Shown here: positions 45,854 to 53,936 of the stretch, piece after piece
How the letters are laid out: each line of letters starts with the position of its first letter
Position numbering within the stretch: position 1 is the first letter of the stretch
Assembly (NCBI RefSeq): GCF_009674765.1
Contig: NZ_WKKF01000001.1
Coordinates: 62,001 to 126,000, forward strand
Direction: 5' to 3'
DNA length: 64,000 bases
DNA from: Metabacillus idriensis
GTDB lineage: Bacteria > Bacillota > Bacilli > Bacillales > Bacillaceae
Notes under the pieces: model-generated
Databases searched by the model: none
Seen by the model: only the letters and a program-made list of their open reading frames with translations
Told to the model about the DNA's origin: nothing
Made by a program: the position numbers and the translations under genes

Positions 45854-45877
45854 AAGATGTATTTAAAATACTACTTT
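45854..45877. promoter_or_regulatory. Candidate NsrR site 2 (hmp)
   Basis: AAGATGTATTTAAAATACTA then CTTT: the better dyad of the two, ending 22 bases before the hmp start codon, where binding would block transcription. Confidence 0.6.
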
Positions 45878-45899
45878 AAAAAAGAAGGGGAGCATCCAA

Positions 45900-47114
45900 A
45901 TGCTTACTCAAAAAACAATCGAAATTATTCAATCTACTGTTCCAGTTTTAGAAGAAAAAGGTGTAGAAATCACATCGCGTTTTTACAAAAATCTATTTGA
46001 AAGCCATCCAGAGCTGCTTAATATTTTCAATCATGCCAATCAGAAAAAAGGAAGACAGCAGACGGCGCTTGCAAATACGGTATATGCAGCAGCAAAACAC
46101 ATTCATCAGCTTCATATGATTCTGCCGGCAGTGAAACAAATTGCTCATAAGCATAGAAGTCTAGGTGTAAAAGCGGAACACTATCCAATCGTTGGAGAAC
46201 ATCTGCTTCAGGCCATCAAACAAGTTCTTGGAGAGGCCGCAACGCCTGAAATCATAAATGCCTGGGCAGAAGCATACGGCGTCATTGCAGAAGTATTTAT
46301 CGAAGCGGAAAAAGAATTATATGATGGCGCAGATTGGACTGGATTCAAGCCTTTCAAAGTCGTCCGCATTGAAAAGGAAAGTGAATTGATTTCTTCTTTC
46401 TATTTAGAGTCGCCTGAAGGAATTCCAGCTTTTAAACCGGGCCAGTACATTTCCGTAAGAGTCAATATTCCTGGAGAAAAGTATACGATGAACAGACAAT
46501 ATAGTTTGTCAGGCAGCAAAGAGATGCCTCATCTAAGAATTTCAGTAAAACGGGAACGCGGACCCGAAACGGAAGCAGGAAAGGTCTCAAACTACCTTCA
46601 TGATCATTTATCAGTCGGAGATATGATCGAAATCAGTGCTCCTGCCGGTGAATTTACATTAAATGAGGCTGCCCAAACACCTGTCACATTTATTAGCGGA
46701 GGAGTAGGACTCACTCCATTTATGAGCATGCTGCGCACGATTACAACCCAGCAGACAGAGCGGGAAGTAACGTTTATTCATGCAACACAAAACAGCAGCA
46801 CACATGCATTTGTAAAAGAAACAGCCTCATTATGTGCGAAGCTGCCTAACTGCAGAATGTTTGTCTTCTACAGCAGCCCGTCAAATCAGGACTGCACGGA
46901 TCAAAGTTTTTATAAAGAAGGCTTAATCTCAAAGGATGATTTGGATCGTATTCTGGAGAACAAAGAAGGAGATTTCTATGTATGCGGACCCGTTCTGTTC
47001 ATGAAAGCCATGATTCAGAATCTGCTTTCTCTCGGAGTGGAAAAAGAAAAGATTCATTATGAATTCTTTGGGCCGGCAATGGACTTAAAAACAGACGCTC
47101 AAACCGTTTCTTAA
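45900..47114 (+). CDS. hmp: Flavohemoglobin Hmp, nitric oxide dioxygenase
   Basis: A 404-residue NO dioxygenase converting NO and O2 to nitrate with NAD(P)H. Residues 1-138 are the globin domain with proximal His85 (IAHKHRSLGV). Residues 150-260 bind FAD (RQYSLSGS motif near 200), and 265-400 form the NAD domain (FISGGVGLTPFMSMLR, then YVCGPVLFMKAMIQNL). ATG start after AAGGGGAG. Divergent nsrR and two NsrR-type sites point to NO-dependent derepression. In B. subtilis hmp lies elsewhere, so the nsrR-hmp pairing is a local arrangement. Confidence 0.95.
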   Translation: MLTQKTIEIIQSTVPVLEEKGVEITSRFYKNLFESHPELLNIFNHANQKKGRQQTALANTVYAAAKHIHQLHMILPAVKQIAHKHRSLGVKAEHYPIVGEHLLQAIKQVLGEAATPEIINAWAEAYGVIAEVFIEAEKELYDGADWTGFKPFKVVRIEKESELISSFYLESPEGIPAFKPGQYISVRVNIPGEKYTMNRQYSLSGSKEMPHLRISVKRERGPETEAGKVSNYLHDHLSVGDMIEISAPAGEFTLNEAAQTPVTFISGGVGLTPFMSMLRTITTQQTEREVTFIHATQNSSTHAFVKETASLCAKLPNCRMFVFYSSPSNQDCTDQSFYKEGLISKDDLDRILENKEGDFYVCGPVLFMKAMIQNLLSLGVEKEKIHYEFFGPAMDLKTDAQTVS

Positions 47115-47142
47115 GTTCATAAAAAGTTCCAATCCTTTCTCG

Positions 47143-47180
47143 TTGACAGAATGATGCCAAACAACTTAACATGGTTAAGT
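47143..47180 (+). promoter_or_regulatory. Promoter and overlapping operator of the MFS gene
   Basis: TTGACA (47143-47148), 17-base spacer, TTAACA (47166-47171). The -10 box lies inside the dyad ACTTAACATGGTTAAGT (47164-47180; 7-bp arms, 3-base centre), a typical repressor arrangement. The regulator is not encoded next to it. Confidence 0.6.
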
Positions 47181-47233
47181 ATTTGAAAAATATAATCACG
47201 CAATAGTTAACCATAGAAAGAGGGGCTGTCATT

Positions 47234-48436
47234 TTGTCAGCAGAACAAAAGAAAAAAATGTTTATTTTGATGATCAACATGTTTATTGCGATTGGAAGCT
47301 TTGGGATAATTATTCCCATTCTGCCGGCCTACCTGGAATCCATTAATCAGGGCGGTACTGCAGCGGGATTAATGATCGCTATTTTTGCGGGAGCACAGCT
47401 TATTTTTTCCCCAATAGCCGGAAAATGGGCAGATCAATACGGCCGCAGAAAAATGATCATTTACGGGTTAATTGGATTAACCCTGTCCATGTTTGTTTTT
47501 TACGCGGTTGATTCGATTTGGTGGCTTTATGCTTCCCGTGTGATTGGCGGAATTGGGGCAGCCTTGCTGGTTCCAGCAATCTTTGCATATGTAGCAGATA
47601 TTACATCGATGGATCAGCGGGCTAAAGGAAACAGCTTTGTTTCTGCCGCCATGTCACTCGGGATTGTTATTGGCCCGGGAATCGGCGGATTTCTTGCAGA
47701 CTTCGGCCTGAAAATGCCGTTTTTAATCTCAGCAATCGTATCATTGGCAGCTGTGATTTTCTCGATCGTTGTGCTTGAAGAAAGCGAAACAAAGGATGCA
47801 TCTGTGGCTATGCCGGAAGATACTGAATCAATGGCTAAGAAAATGGTGCGCTCAGTGCGCATGCCGTATTTTGTACCTCTTGTGATTACTCTTGTCATGA
47901 GCTTCGGCCTGATGGCTTACGAATCAGTGCTCGGCCTTTTTGTAGACAATCAATTCGATGCAACGCCTCAGGAAATTGCTCTTATGATTACATCTACGGG
48001 CATCATCAGTGTGATTGTCCAGCTATTTGTAGTAGATCGTGTTGTAAGACGATTTGGTGAAGGAATGGTTCTGAACATATTCCTTGCCGTAGCAGCAATT
48101 GGTTTTTTCCTTTCGCTGTTTGCTTCAAGCTATGTTCTATTCTTTGGTGTTACACTGCTTATTTTCCTTGCAACGTCAATCCTGCGTCCTGTCCTTAATA
48201 CGCTGATCTCAAAAATGGCGGGAGACGAACAGGGATTTGCAATGGGAATGAATAATGCTTATATGAGCATCGGAAATATACTTGGACCAACGCTTGCCGG
48301 TATGCTTTATGATGTACAAATCACGTATCCTTTTGTGCTCGGGCTTGCTTTTCTTGTTGTGACGTTTGTTATGACGATCATTTGGCAAAAACGCACGCTG
48401 AAACAAAATATGTATGTGAAGCCTGAACAGGTTTAA
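47234..48436 (+). CDS. MFS multidrug efflux transporter, DHA1 (Bmr/NorA-like)
   Basis: A 400-residue, 12-helix drug:H+ antiporter. Motif A is visible as GKWADQYGRRKMIIYG (about residues 62-77), motif B as RVIGGIGAALLVPA near 102, and the antiporter motif C as GIVIGPGIGGFLAD near 141-154. TTG start, 9 bases after AAAGAGGGG. The upstream promoter is overlapped by a dyad, so expression is probably drug-inducible. The substrate cannot be inferred. Confidence 0.85.
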   Translation: MSAEQKKKMFILMINMFIAIGSFGIIIPILPAYLESINQGGTAAGLMIAIFAGAQLIFSPIAGKWADQYGRRKMIIYGLIGLTLSMFVFYAVDSIWWLYASRVIGGIGAALLVPAIFAYVADITSMDQRAKGNSFVSAAMSLGIVIGPGIGGFLADFGLKMPFLISAIVSLAAVIFSIVVLEESETKDASVAMPEDTESMAKKMVRSVRMPYFVPLVITLVMSFGLMAYESVLGLFVDNQFDATPQEIALMITSTGIISVIVQLFVVDRVVRRFGEGMVLNIFLAVAAIGFFLSLFASSYVLFFGVTLLIFLATSILRPVLNTLISKMAGDEQGFAMGMNNAYMSIGNILGPTLAGMLYDVQITYPFVLGLAFLVVTFVMTIIWQKRTLKQNMYVKPEQV

Positions 48437-48450
48437 TATAGAAGGAAAAG

Positions 48451-48482
48451 CATGAATCCAGCATAAGGATTCATGTTTTTTT
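48451..48482 (+). terminator. Intrinsic terminator after the MFS gene
   Basis: CATGAATCC/GGATTCATG stem, 7-base loop, seven T. Confidence 0.85.
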
Positions 48483-48486
48483 ATGT

Positions 48487-48672
48487 TTTTTTTAGCATAG
48501 TTGTTTTTTTGGGGTACCCGTTCCTTTCCGCTCCAGTCACTTGCTTTCCGCGGTCCGGCTGGGATCCTCCTCCGCTATGCCTGCATGGTCTTCCATTTCC
48601 CTCTATCTTCCCGCAGAAGTCAATTGCCTGCAGCGCAGATCCATCTAAATGCTACAAAGATTATGAATGCCT
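48487..48672. repeat. MITE-like intergenic element E
   Basis: Contains TTTTAGCATAGTTGTTTTTT, CGTTCCTTTCCGCTCCAGTC, GCTTTCCGCGGTCCGGCTGG, CATTTCCCTCTATCTTCCCG and GATTATGAATGCCT at the right. It is the most diverged copy; its 5' end runs into the preceding terminator. Frames across it (48473-48772) have no translation signals. The rest of the gap to 48783 holds only the spoVR ribosome binding site. Confidence 0.65.
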
Positions 48673-48783
48673 TTTTATTTTGCAGGAAATTAAATTGATA
48701 ACATCTCTTTCCGAACGGATTTCCTTCATCTTTTCCGCCTGCCATTCATACATTGTCTTAAAGACGAGATAGGGGGAAAACGC

Positions 48784-50193
48784 GTGAACGAAGCTTACCG
48801 GAAATCACTGGAATATGCGATTGCGGAAATCACGGAAATTGCCGATGGATTTGGACTTGATTATTATCCGATGCGGTATGAAATTTGTCCTGCAGATATC
48901 ATTTATACATTTGGTGCTTACGGAATGCCAACCCGTTTTTCACACTGGAGCTTCGGAAAACAATTCTTTAAAATGAAGCTTCACTATGACCTTGGATTAA
49001 GCAAAATCTACGAATTGGTCATCAATTCGGATCCATGCTACGCTTTTTTGCTCGATACCAACTCTCTTATTCAAAATAAATTAATTGTTGCCCACGTGCT
49101 GGCCCACTGTGATTTCTTCAAAAATAACAGCCGGTTTCAAAATACGAAGCGCGATATGGTAGAAAGCATGGCCGCCACAGCCGACCGGATTAAGCAATAT
49201 GAAATTGATCATGGCAGGGCAGAGGTAGAGACATTCTTGGATGCCGTGCTTGCGATTCAGGAGCATATTGATCCATCCCTCATGCGGCCAAAGCTTTCCT
49301 GGACAATGGGAGATGCTGAGGAAGAGGATGTTAAAAAGGCTTCTCCGTATGATGATTTATGGAAACTGGATGATAAGGAAAAACCAAAAGGGGCTCCTCC
49401 AAAAAAGAATAAGAAGTTTCCGCCATCCCCCGAAAAGGACATCCTGCTGTTTATAGAAGAATACAGCAGAGACCTGGAAGACTGGCAGCGCGATATCTTA
49501 ACTATGATGCGCGAGGAAATGCTCTATTTCTGGCCGCAGCTCGAAACAAAAATCATGAACGAAGGCTGGGCATCCTTCTGGCATCAGCGCATCCTGAGAG
49601 AGCTTGACCTCACCACAGATGAATCGATAGAATTTGCCAAGCTGAATGCAGGTGTAGTGCAGCCGTCACGAACCGGCATTAATCCTTATTATTTAGGACT
49701 TAAAATCTTTGAAGACATCGAAGAACGCTACAACAATCCCACAGAAGACATGATAAGACGCGGCGTAGAGCCTAACTCGGGCCGGGAAAAAATGTTTGAA
49801 GTGCGTGAAGTGGAATCTGACTTATCGTTCATCCGAAATTATATGACGAAGGATCTCGTTACTAGAGAAGACATGTATCTGTTCCAAAAGCAGGGAAGAG
49901 ATTACAAGGTTGTGGATAAAGAGTGGGAACATGTCCGTGACCAGTTAATCAATATGCGTGTAAACGGAGGATTCCCTTACATTACAGTGAATGATGGGGA
50001 TTACCTGAAAAACAATGAATTGTACTTGAAGCACTGGTATGAAGATATTGAACTGGATTTGAAATATCTTGAAAAAGTGCTGCCGTATATTCATCAGCTG
50101 TGGGGACGCACCGTGCACATGGAGTCGATTCTAGAAGGGAAGCCTGTTTTGTTTACTTATGATGGGAAGGCGATTCACCGTAAGTATTTGTAA
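48784..50193 (+). CDS. spoVR: SpoVR family protein
   Basis: A 469-residue cytoplasmic protein of the SpoVR family (PF04293), needed for normal spore cortex formation in B. subtilis by an unknown mechanism. Family hallmarks: [33 protein letters not shown] near residues 23-55, [13 protein letters not shown] near 108, and the central [29 protein letters not shown] near 250. An acidic-basic insertion rich in K, P and E (about 195-225) is typical. GTG start after a GGGGG site. The relative position after nsrR matches B. subtilis. Confidence 0.94.
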   Translation: MNEAYRKSLEYAIAEITEIADGFGLDYYPMRYEICPADIIYTFGAYGMPTRFSHWSFGKQFFKMKLHYDLGLSKIYELVINSDPCYAFLLDTNSLIQNKLIVAHVLAHCDFFKNNSRFQNTKRDMVESMAATADRIKQYEIDHGRAEVETFLDAVLAIQEHIDPSLMRPKLSWTMGDAEEEDVKKASPYDDLWKLDDKEKPKGAPPKKNKKFPPSPEKDILLFIEEYSRDLEDWQRDILTMMREEMLYFWPQLETKIMNEGWASFWHQRILRELDLTTDESIEFAKLNAGVVQPSRTGINPYYLGLKIFEDIEERYNNPTEDMIRRGVEPNSGREKMFEVREVESDLSFIRNYMTKDLVTREDMYLFQKQGRDYKVVDKEWEHVRDQLINMRVNGGFPYITVNDGDYLKNNELYLKHWYEDIELDLKYLEKVLPYIHQLWGRTVHMESILEGKPVLFTYDGKAIHRKYL

Positions 50194-50223
50194 AAAAAAG
50201 CAGCCTTTCGCTGCTTTTTTTTT
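50192..50223 (+). terminator. Intrinsic terminator after spoVR
   Basis: AAAAAAAGCAG/CTGCTTTTTTT stem with loop CCTTTCG and a long T-run. Confidence 0.85.
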
Positions 50224-50330
50224 CATGCACAGTTTTGGATTCATTAGAAAAAACAAATCATGGCATATCATTTTTTTGACTATATGAAATGCCAAAGACC
50301 TTAAGATTATTTTCAGATCCTAATAAGTAA

Positions 50331-50553
50331 AGTCTGTTTTCGCATAGATTGTTGTTTTTTAATTGTAAATGTGGTCCGTTCCTTTCCGTTCCAGTCACTT
50401 GCTTTCCGCGGGGAGGGTGGGAGCCTCCACGGCTCTGCCTGTGGGGTCTCCCATTTCCCTCTATTTCCCGCAGGGGTCAAGTGCCTTCCACTACAATCCA
50501 CTTTAGGTTTTAATCATTTAGTCTAAAAGCAACAAAGTTTACGAAAAGAACCT
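50331..50553. repeat. MITE-like intergenic element F (left border of the metal/arsenic island)
   Basis: AGTCTGTTTTCGCATAGATTG at the left, GCAACAAAGTTTACGAAAAG then AACCT at the right, with GTTCCTTTCCGTTCCAGTC, GGGAGCCTCCACGGC, GTCTCCCATTTCCCTC and GTCAAGTGCCTTCC inside. It is the fullest array-free copy. Flanking bases to 50695 hold only one further hairpin. Confidence 0.78.
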
Positions 50554-50602
50554 AAGTAAAAAACATAATCAATCTACTATACATTGGTATTTTAGAAAAG
50601 AT

Positions 50603-50627
50603 AAAAGCTGCATATTTGCAGCTTTTT
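50603..50627. terminator. Hairpin terminator downstream of the DUF302 gene
   Basis: AAAAGCTGCA/TGCAGCTTTT with a 4-base loop, flanked by A/T tracts on both sides, so active in either direction. Confidence 0.7.
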
Positions 50628-50695
50628 GTCTTTTCTAATTAAATCAGCGTGTCATACGGTTGGATATAAGAAGAGAACCTGCAGAAGTTCAGATC

Positions 50696-51079
50696 TTAAG
50701 AAAGCTGATCTATACATTTAATTAACCGCACTTCGATATCTGAAGCTATCTCTTCAAGGTTCTTATCCTCTAACAGCTGAATAAGTGAAGTAGGCTTTGG
50801 CATTCCGATCTTTGTAGAACCTTCATCACTATAAACAATTAATTTACACGGCAGAAAATAACTTGCCAGTATCGTTTCCTCTAATACCTTTTTAGCTTCA
50901 AAAGGATTACAAACCTCTAAGATGGCAATTTCCTCAGAAAAATTAACTCCTTTATCGTTTAACTTGTCTTTTAAATCAAGCTTCCACAACACTCCAAAGC
51001 CTTCATCTGCTAACAGCTCAGTAATCGCATTTACATTATCATTGACACTGCCATTTAATGTTTTAGTATAATGAAACAT
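50696..51079 (-). CDS. DUF302-family protein
   Basis: A 127-residue small protein of the DUF302 family (PF03625). Conserved features: N-terminal NVNAITELLADEGFGVLWKLDLKDKL (about residues 14-39), LEVCNPFEAKKVLE with a conserved Cys near 58, and LPCKLIVYSDEG near 76. The start is ATG 51079 behind GGGAGCGAG; a longer frame to 51136 has no site. DUF302 proteins are often encoded with heavy-metal resistance genes; here a copper-binding four-helix protein lies directly upstream on the same strand, 35 bases away. Activity unknown. Confidence 0.82.
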   Translation of the reverse strand: MFHYTKTLNGSVNDNVNAITELLADEGFGVLWKLDLKDKLNDKGVNFSEEIAILEVCNPFEAKKVLEETILASYFLPCKLIVYSDEGSTKIGMPKPTSLIQLLEDKNLEEIASDIEVRLIKCIDQLS

Positions 51080-51114
51080 TCTCTCGCTCCCTAAAAAGTT
51101 GATAGGTGTTATTA

Positions 51115-51438
51115 TTATGCTGCCATTCTCCGGCATTCATCAGCACATTTAAAACATGCTTCTGCACATTTTTGACAATGATCATGATCATGTTTCTGAC
51201 ATTCATTTCCGCATGATTCACATATATCTGCACACAATTGACATATTTGCTGAGCGAATTGACTGTTTCGCATCATAGCTTGGGCTGCAAAAGCACAAAT
51301 GTCTGCACACTCACGATCTAGACGAATGCACTCTTTCATCATATTTACATCTTCTTCTGATAGGCACTTGTCAAAACAAACGTTACAGGCTTCTACACAT
51401 TCTAAACAGGCTTTAATACATTCATAGTGTTTTTGCAT
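51115..51438 (-). CDS. Cys-rich four-helix-bundle copper-binding protein (Csp/YhjQ type)
   Basis: A 107-residue protein with about 19 cysteines spaced by three or four residues along predicted helices (ECIKACLECVEACNVCFDKC, then ECIRLDRECADIC, ICQLCADICESC, CQKCAEACFKCADEC). This is the layout of cytosolic copper storage proteins of the Csp3 type, whose Cys face the core of a four-helix bundle and bind many Cu(I) ions. No export signal. ATG 51438 after AAAGGAGATGG; the longer frame upstream is rejected. It forms an operon with the DUF302 gene. Confidence 0.88.
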   Translation of the reverse strand: MQKHYECIKACLECVEACNVCFDKCLSEEDVNMMKECIRLDRECADICAFAAQAMMRNSQFAQQICQLCADICESCGNECQKHDHDHCQKCAEACFKCADECRRMAA

Positions 51439-51717
51439 ATAACCATCTCCTTTAAATTTGTTTACGCAAACTATTTTCCCTTTCAAAATTATATAAAACT
51501 TAAAAATGGGACTATTGAAAAACCTTATTAATTCTGCACGAATTCTGCACATTTTATTGTTATTATTGCTATTTAGTACTCCGATAAGGTTATATAACCA
51601 TGTCGAAAAGTGCTTCCATATATTCATCAACTATGGAAACTCGCCGTCTATATGAAGTTAACCTTGAAAGGGTAGCCTTTATTATTTTTTAAAAAAACTG
51701 AAAAATATCAAATAAAT

Positions 51718-51736
51718 TAGTTGCAAATTACAAATA
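51718..51736. promoter_or_regulatory. Candidate MarR operator at its own promoter
   Basis: TAGTTGCAAATTACAAATA agrees at 14 of 19 positions with the perfect palindrome at 52231-52249 and covers the -35 box of the marR promoter, which suggests autorepression. Confidence 0.55.
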
Positions 51737-51749
51737 ATAAGCGTATAAC
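51721..51749 (+). promoter_or_regulatory. Sigma-A promoter of the marR gene
   Basis: TTGCAA (51721-51726), 17-base spacer, TATAAC (51744-51749), 19 bases before the start codon. Confidence 0.7.
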
Positions 51750-51768
51750 TAAAGTATGAGGTGATTAG

Positions 51769-52215
51769 ATGGAAAACACTCGAGAACTATTTCAGATCAT
51801 GACCCGCCGCTTTGGCTTACTGAATAAAAACTGCTGCACTGCAGGGGGAATTGATATTTCTTTAATACAGAGCCACATTCTTTATGAAATTGAACATCTG
51901 CATCAGCCGTCCGTTCAGCAAGTAGCTGACGTTCTCGGTACAGATATAACGACTTTCAGCCGTCAAATCCAATCTTTGGTGAAGATGAACTTAATTAAAA
52001 AGACACCGCATCCTGATGATCGAAGAGTTCATGTGCTTTCACTTACGACTGAAGGGAAATTTGCTGCTGCAACGATTGATCATCAGATGAATGCTTATTT
52101 GGATGAGGTCTTTTCACACATGAATGAGTTTGAAAAAGAAACAGTCATTCGCTCAATCAAGCTATTGAACGCATCCATGGCAAAATCGAGCGTATGCTGC
52201 ACTCCGATGGGGTGA
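51769..52215 (+). CDS. MarR-family regulator with terminal vicinal cysteine pairs
   Basis: A 148-residue winged-helix regulator (MarR fold; recognition region SVQQVADVLGTDITTFSRQIQSLVKMNLIKKTPHPDDRRVHVLSLTTEG, about residues 47-95). It has a Cys pair near each end: Cys22-Cys23 (NKNCCTAGG) and Cys143-Cys144 (SSVCCTPMG). Such pairs are unusual in MarR proteins and are natural As(III) or Sb(III) ligands. The start follows GAGGTGATTAG. A palindrome between it and the next gene, and a related site at its own promoter, are probable operators. I infer a metalloid-sensing repressor of the downstream monooxygenase/MFS operon. Confidence 0.82.
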   Translation: MENTRELFQIMTRRFGLLNKNCCTAGGIDISLIQSHILYEIEHLHQPSVQQVADVLGTDITTFSRQIQSLVKMNLIKKTPHPDDRRVHVLSLTTEGKFAAATIDHQMNAYLDEVFSHMNEFEKETVIRSIKLLNASMAKSSVCCTPMG

Positions 52216-52230
52216 TTTCTTTTTGATTAA

Positions 52231-52249
52231 TACTTGCATAATGCAAGTA
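52231..52249. promoter_or_regulatory. Perfect palindromic operator before the flavin monooxygenase gene
   Basis: TACTTGCAT-A-ATGCAAGTA, 9-bp perfect arms. TTGATT at 52223 could be a -35 box. It is the best candidate target of the MarR-type regulator. Confidence 0.7.
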
Positions 52250-52284
52250 ATTTTAAAATAATTATTTATTGAGGAGGATTTTTA

Positions 52285-53643
52285 ATGAAAAATTTAACGT
52301 TTTCACTGAAAGTAAACGAGTGCTGTACTCCGGCAAAACTTGAGGGGAATTCACTCTCTAAACTACCAGTCGCCATTATTGGAGCTGGTCCTGTAGGCCT
52401 TGCGGCAGCTGCTCATTTAGTCAGCAGGGGAGAATCCTTTATCTTATTGGAAGCGGGTCAGCAGGCCGGAGAAAATATTTTAACCTGGGAACACGTTCGC
52501 TTATTTTCACCATGGCAATATAACATTGATAAAGCGGCTTTAGCATTACTTGAAAAACATGACTGGATTCAGCCTGATCCAGCTGCTCTGCCAACCGGAA
52601 AGGATCTCGTGGAACAATATTTGCAGCCGCTCTCAAACCTTCCTGAAATTCAGCCATTTTTCCATTTGAATACAAAGGTTTTATCCATCGGCAAAAAAGA
52701 TGCCGATAAAATGAAAACGACAAATCGTGAAAAGGTCCCGTTTATCATTTACTCAGAAAAAAATGGCGAGTTTCAAACGTTTGAGGCAAGAGCGGTATTG
52801 GATGCAACAGGAACATGGGGCAACCCAAATCCATCAACTTCAAATGGTATATGGCTGAATGATGAAAAATCCCTTCGCCATCACATTTTTTACGGCATTC
52901 CTGATATTCTTGGAAAAGAAAAAGAGCGGTATGCAAATAAAAGAGCAGCAGTTGTTGGCGGGGGCCATTCAGCCATTAATGCTTTATTGGAACTTGCAAA
53001 ACTGAAAGAATCTCATCCTGATACAGAAATCATATGGGTGATGAGAAGGAAAAGGGTTGAAGATGCCTATGGCGGGGAAGAAAAAGATGCGCTGGCAGCA
53101 AGAGGTGAACTCGGCAGCCGTATCCATCAGCTAGTTGATCAAAAGATGATAAAAGTAGAAACGCCATTTTTGATTCAGAACCTTAAAAGGTCTGAAAACG
53201 GTATAGATATGATTGGTACACAAAATGGGGAAATTCGGACTCTTTCAGGAATAGATGAAGTCATTGTCAATACAGGCAGCCGTCCAGATTTTACAATGGT
53301 CAGTGAACTGCGTACATCAATCGATCCTTCAACCGAGAGTACAGAAGCTTTAGCCCCTCTCATTGATCCTAATTTTCACAACTGTGGAACTGTACGTCCC
53401 CACGGGGAGAAGGAACTCCGTCAGCCGGAAAAGAATTTTTATATTGTCGGTGCCAAGAGTTATGGCCGTGCTCCTACATTCTTGATGGCAACTGGATATG
53501 AGCAAGTAAGATCTGTAGTCGCCCATCTAAGCGGTGATCAGATGGCAGCTGAAAAAGTGGAATTAGATCTTCCTGAGACAGGTGTATGCAGTTTGAACCT
53601 TAATTCGAAATCCTCATGTGACGAAACGAGTTCTTGCTGTTAA
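52285..53643 (+). CDS. FAD/NAD(P)-dependent flavin monooxygenase of ars clusters (ArsO-like)
   Basis: A 452-residue two-dinucleotide-domain oxidoreductase. FAD motif: AIIGAGPVGLAAAAHLVSRGE (about residues 30-50); NAD(P) motif: AAVVGGGHSAINALLELAK near 222-240; ATG-type motif LDATGTWGNPN near 175. Vicinal cysteines flank the protein: Cys13-Cys14 (NECCTPAK) and Cys451-Cys452 (TSSCC at the very end), suggesting trivalent metalloid binding. Such proteins in ars operons are often called ArsO; their reaction is not well established. It is preceded by a palindromic operator and followed by a small gene and an MFS pump. Confidence 0.82.
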   Translation: MKNLTFSLKVNECCTPAKLEGNSLSKLPVAIIGAGPVGLAAAAHLVSRGESFILLEAGQQAGENILTWEHVRLFSPWQYNIDKAALALLEKHDWIQPDPAALPTGKDLVEQYLQPLSNLPEIQPFFHLNTKVLSIGKKDADKMKTTNREKVPFIIYSEKNGEFQTFEARAVLDATGTWGNPNPSTSNGIWLNDEKSLRHHIFYGIPDILGKEKERYANKRAAVVGGGHSAINALLELAKLKESHPDTEIIWVMRRKRVEDAYGGEEKDALAARGELGSRIHQLVDQKMIKVETPFLIQNLKRSENGIDMIGTQNGEIRTLSGIDEVIVNTGSRPDFTMVSELRTSIDPSTESTEALAPLIDPNFHNCGTVRPHGEKELRQPEKNFYIVGAKSYGRAPTFLMATGYEQVRSVVAHLSGDQMAAEKVELDLPETGVCSLNLNSKSSCDETSSCC

Positions 53644-53712
53644 GTAGAGTAGGGAGAATGCTGCTCTCCCTTTCAGCTATGAAAATAAACTTAGAAACAT
53701 GGAGTGAACGAT

Positions 53713-53910
53713 ATGGTGATTAATCACGCCGGCGCTTTAAGAAAAGAGTACTTCATTGCCTATATGAAATTGCTTATGAATGCATTTGAATGTTCAGCCC
53801 AACAGGCACGCAATTTGACATTTGAACGCCTCTTTCGTTCAAAAGAAGATTATTTAGGAAATCAAAGCTATAAAGTGTTCCTAGAGGCATATGAAGAAAT
53901 AAAAGAATAG
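53713..53910 (+). CDS. Small conserved-looking protein in the monooxygenase/MFS operon
   Basis: A 65-residue helical protein without a recognised family (VINHAGALRKEYFIAYMKLLMNAFECSAQQARNLTFERLF...). ATG 53713 follows GGAGTGA; a GTG at 53704 lies inside the site. Its frame is clean and it sits 26 bases before the MFS start, so co-translation is likely. Confidence 0.6.
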   Translation: MVINHAGALRKEYFIAYMKLLMNAFECSAQQARNLTFERLFRSKEDYLGNQSYKVFLEAYEEIKE

Positions 53911-53936
53911 TAATTTTGAATGAGGTGACAGGCTGC

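Noticed and set aside
48473-48772. 99-codon frame after the MFS gene
   Set aside because: It reads through a terminator and element E and has no start signals.
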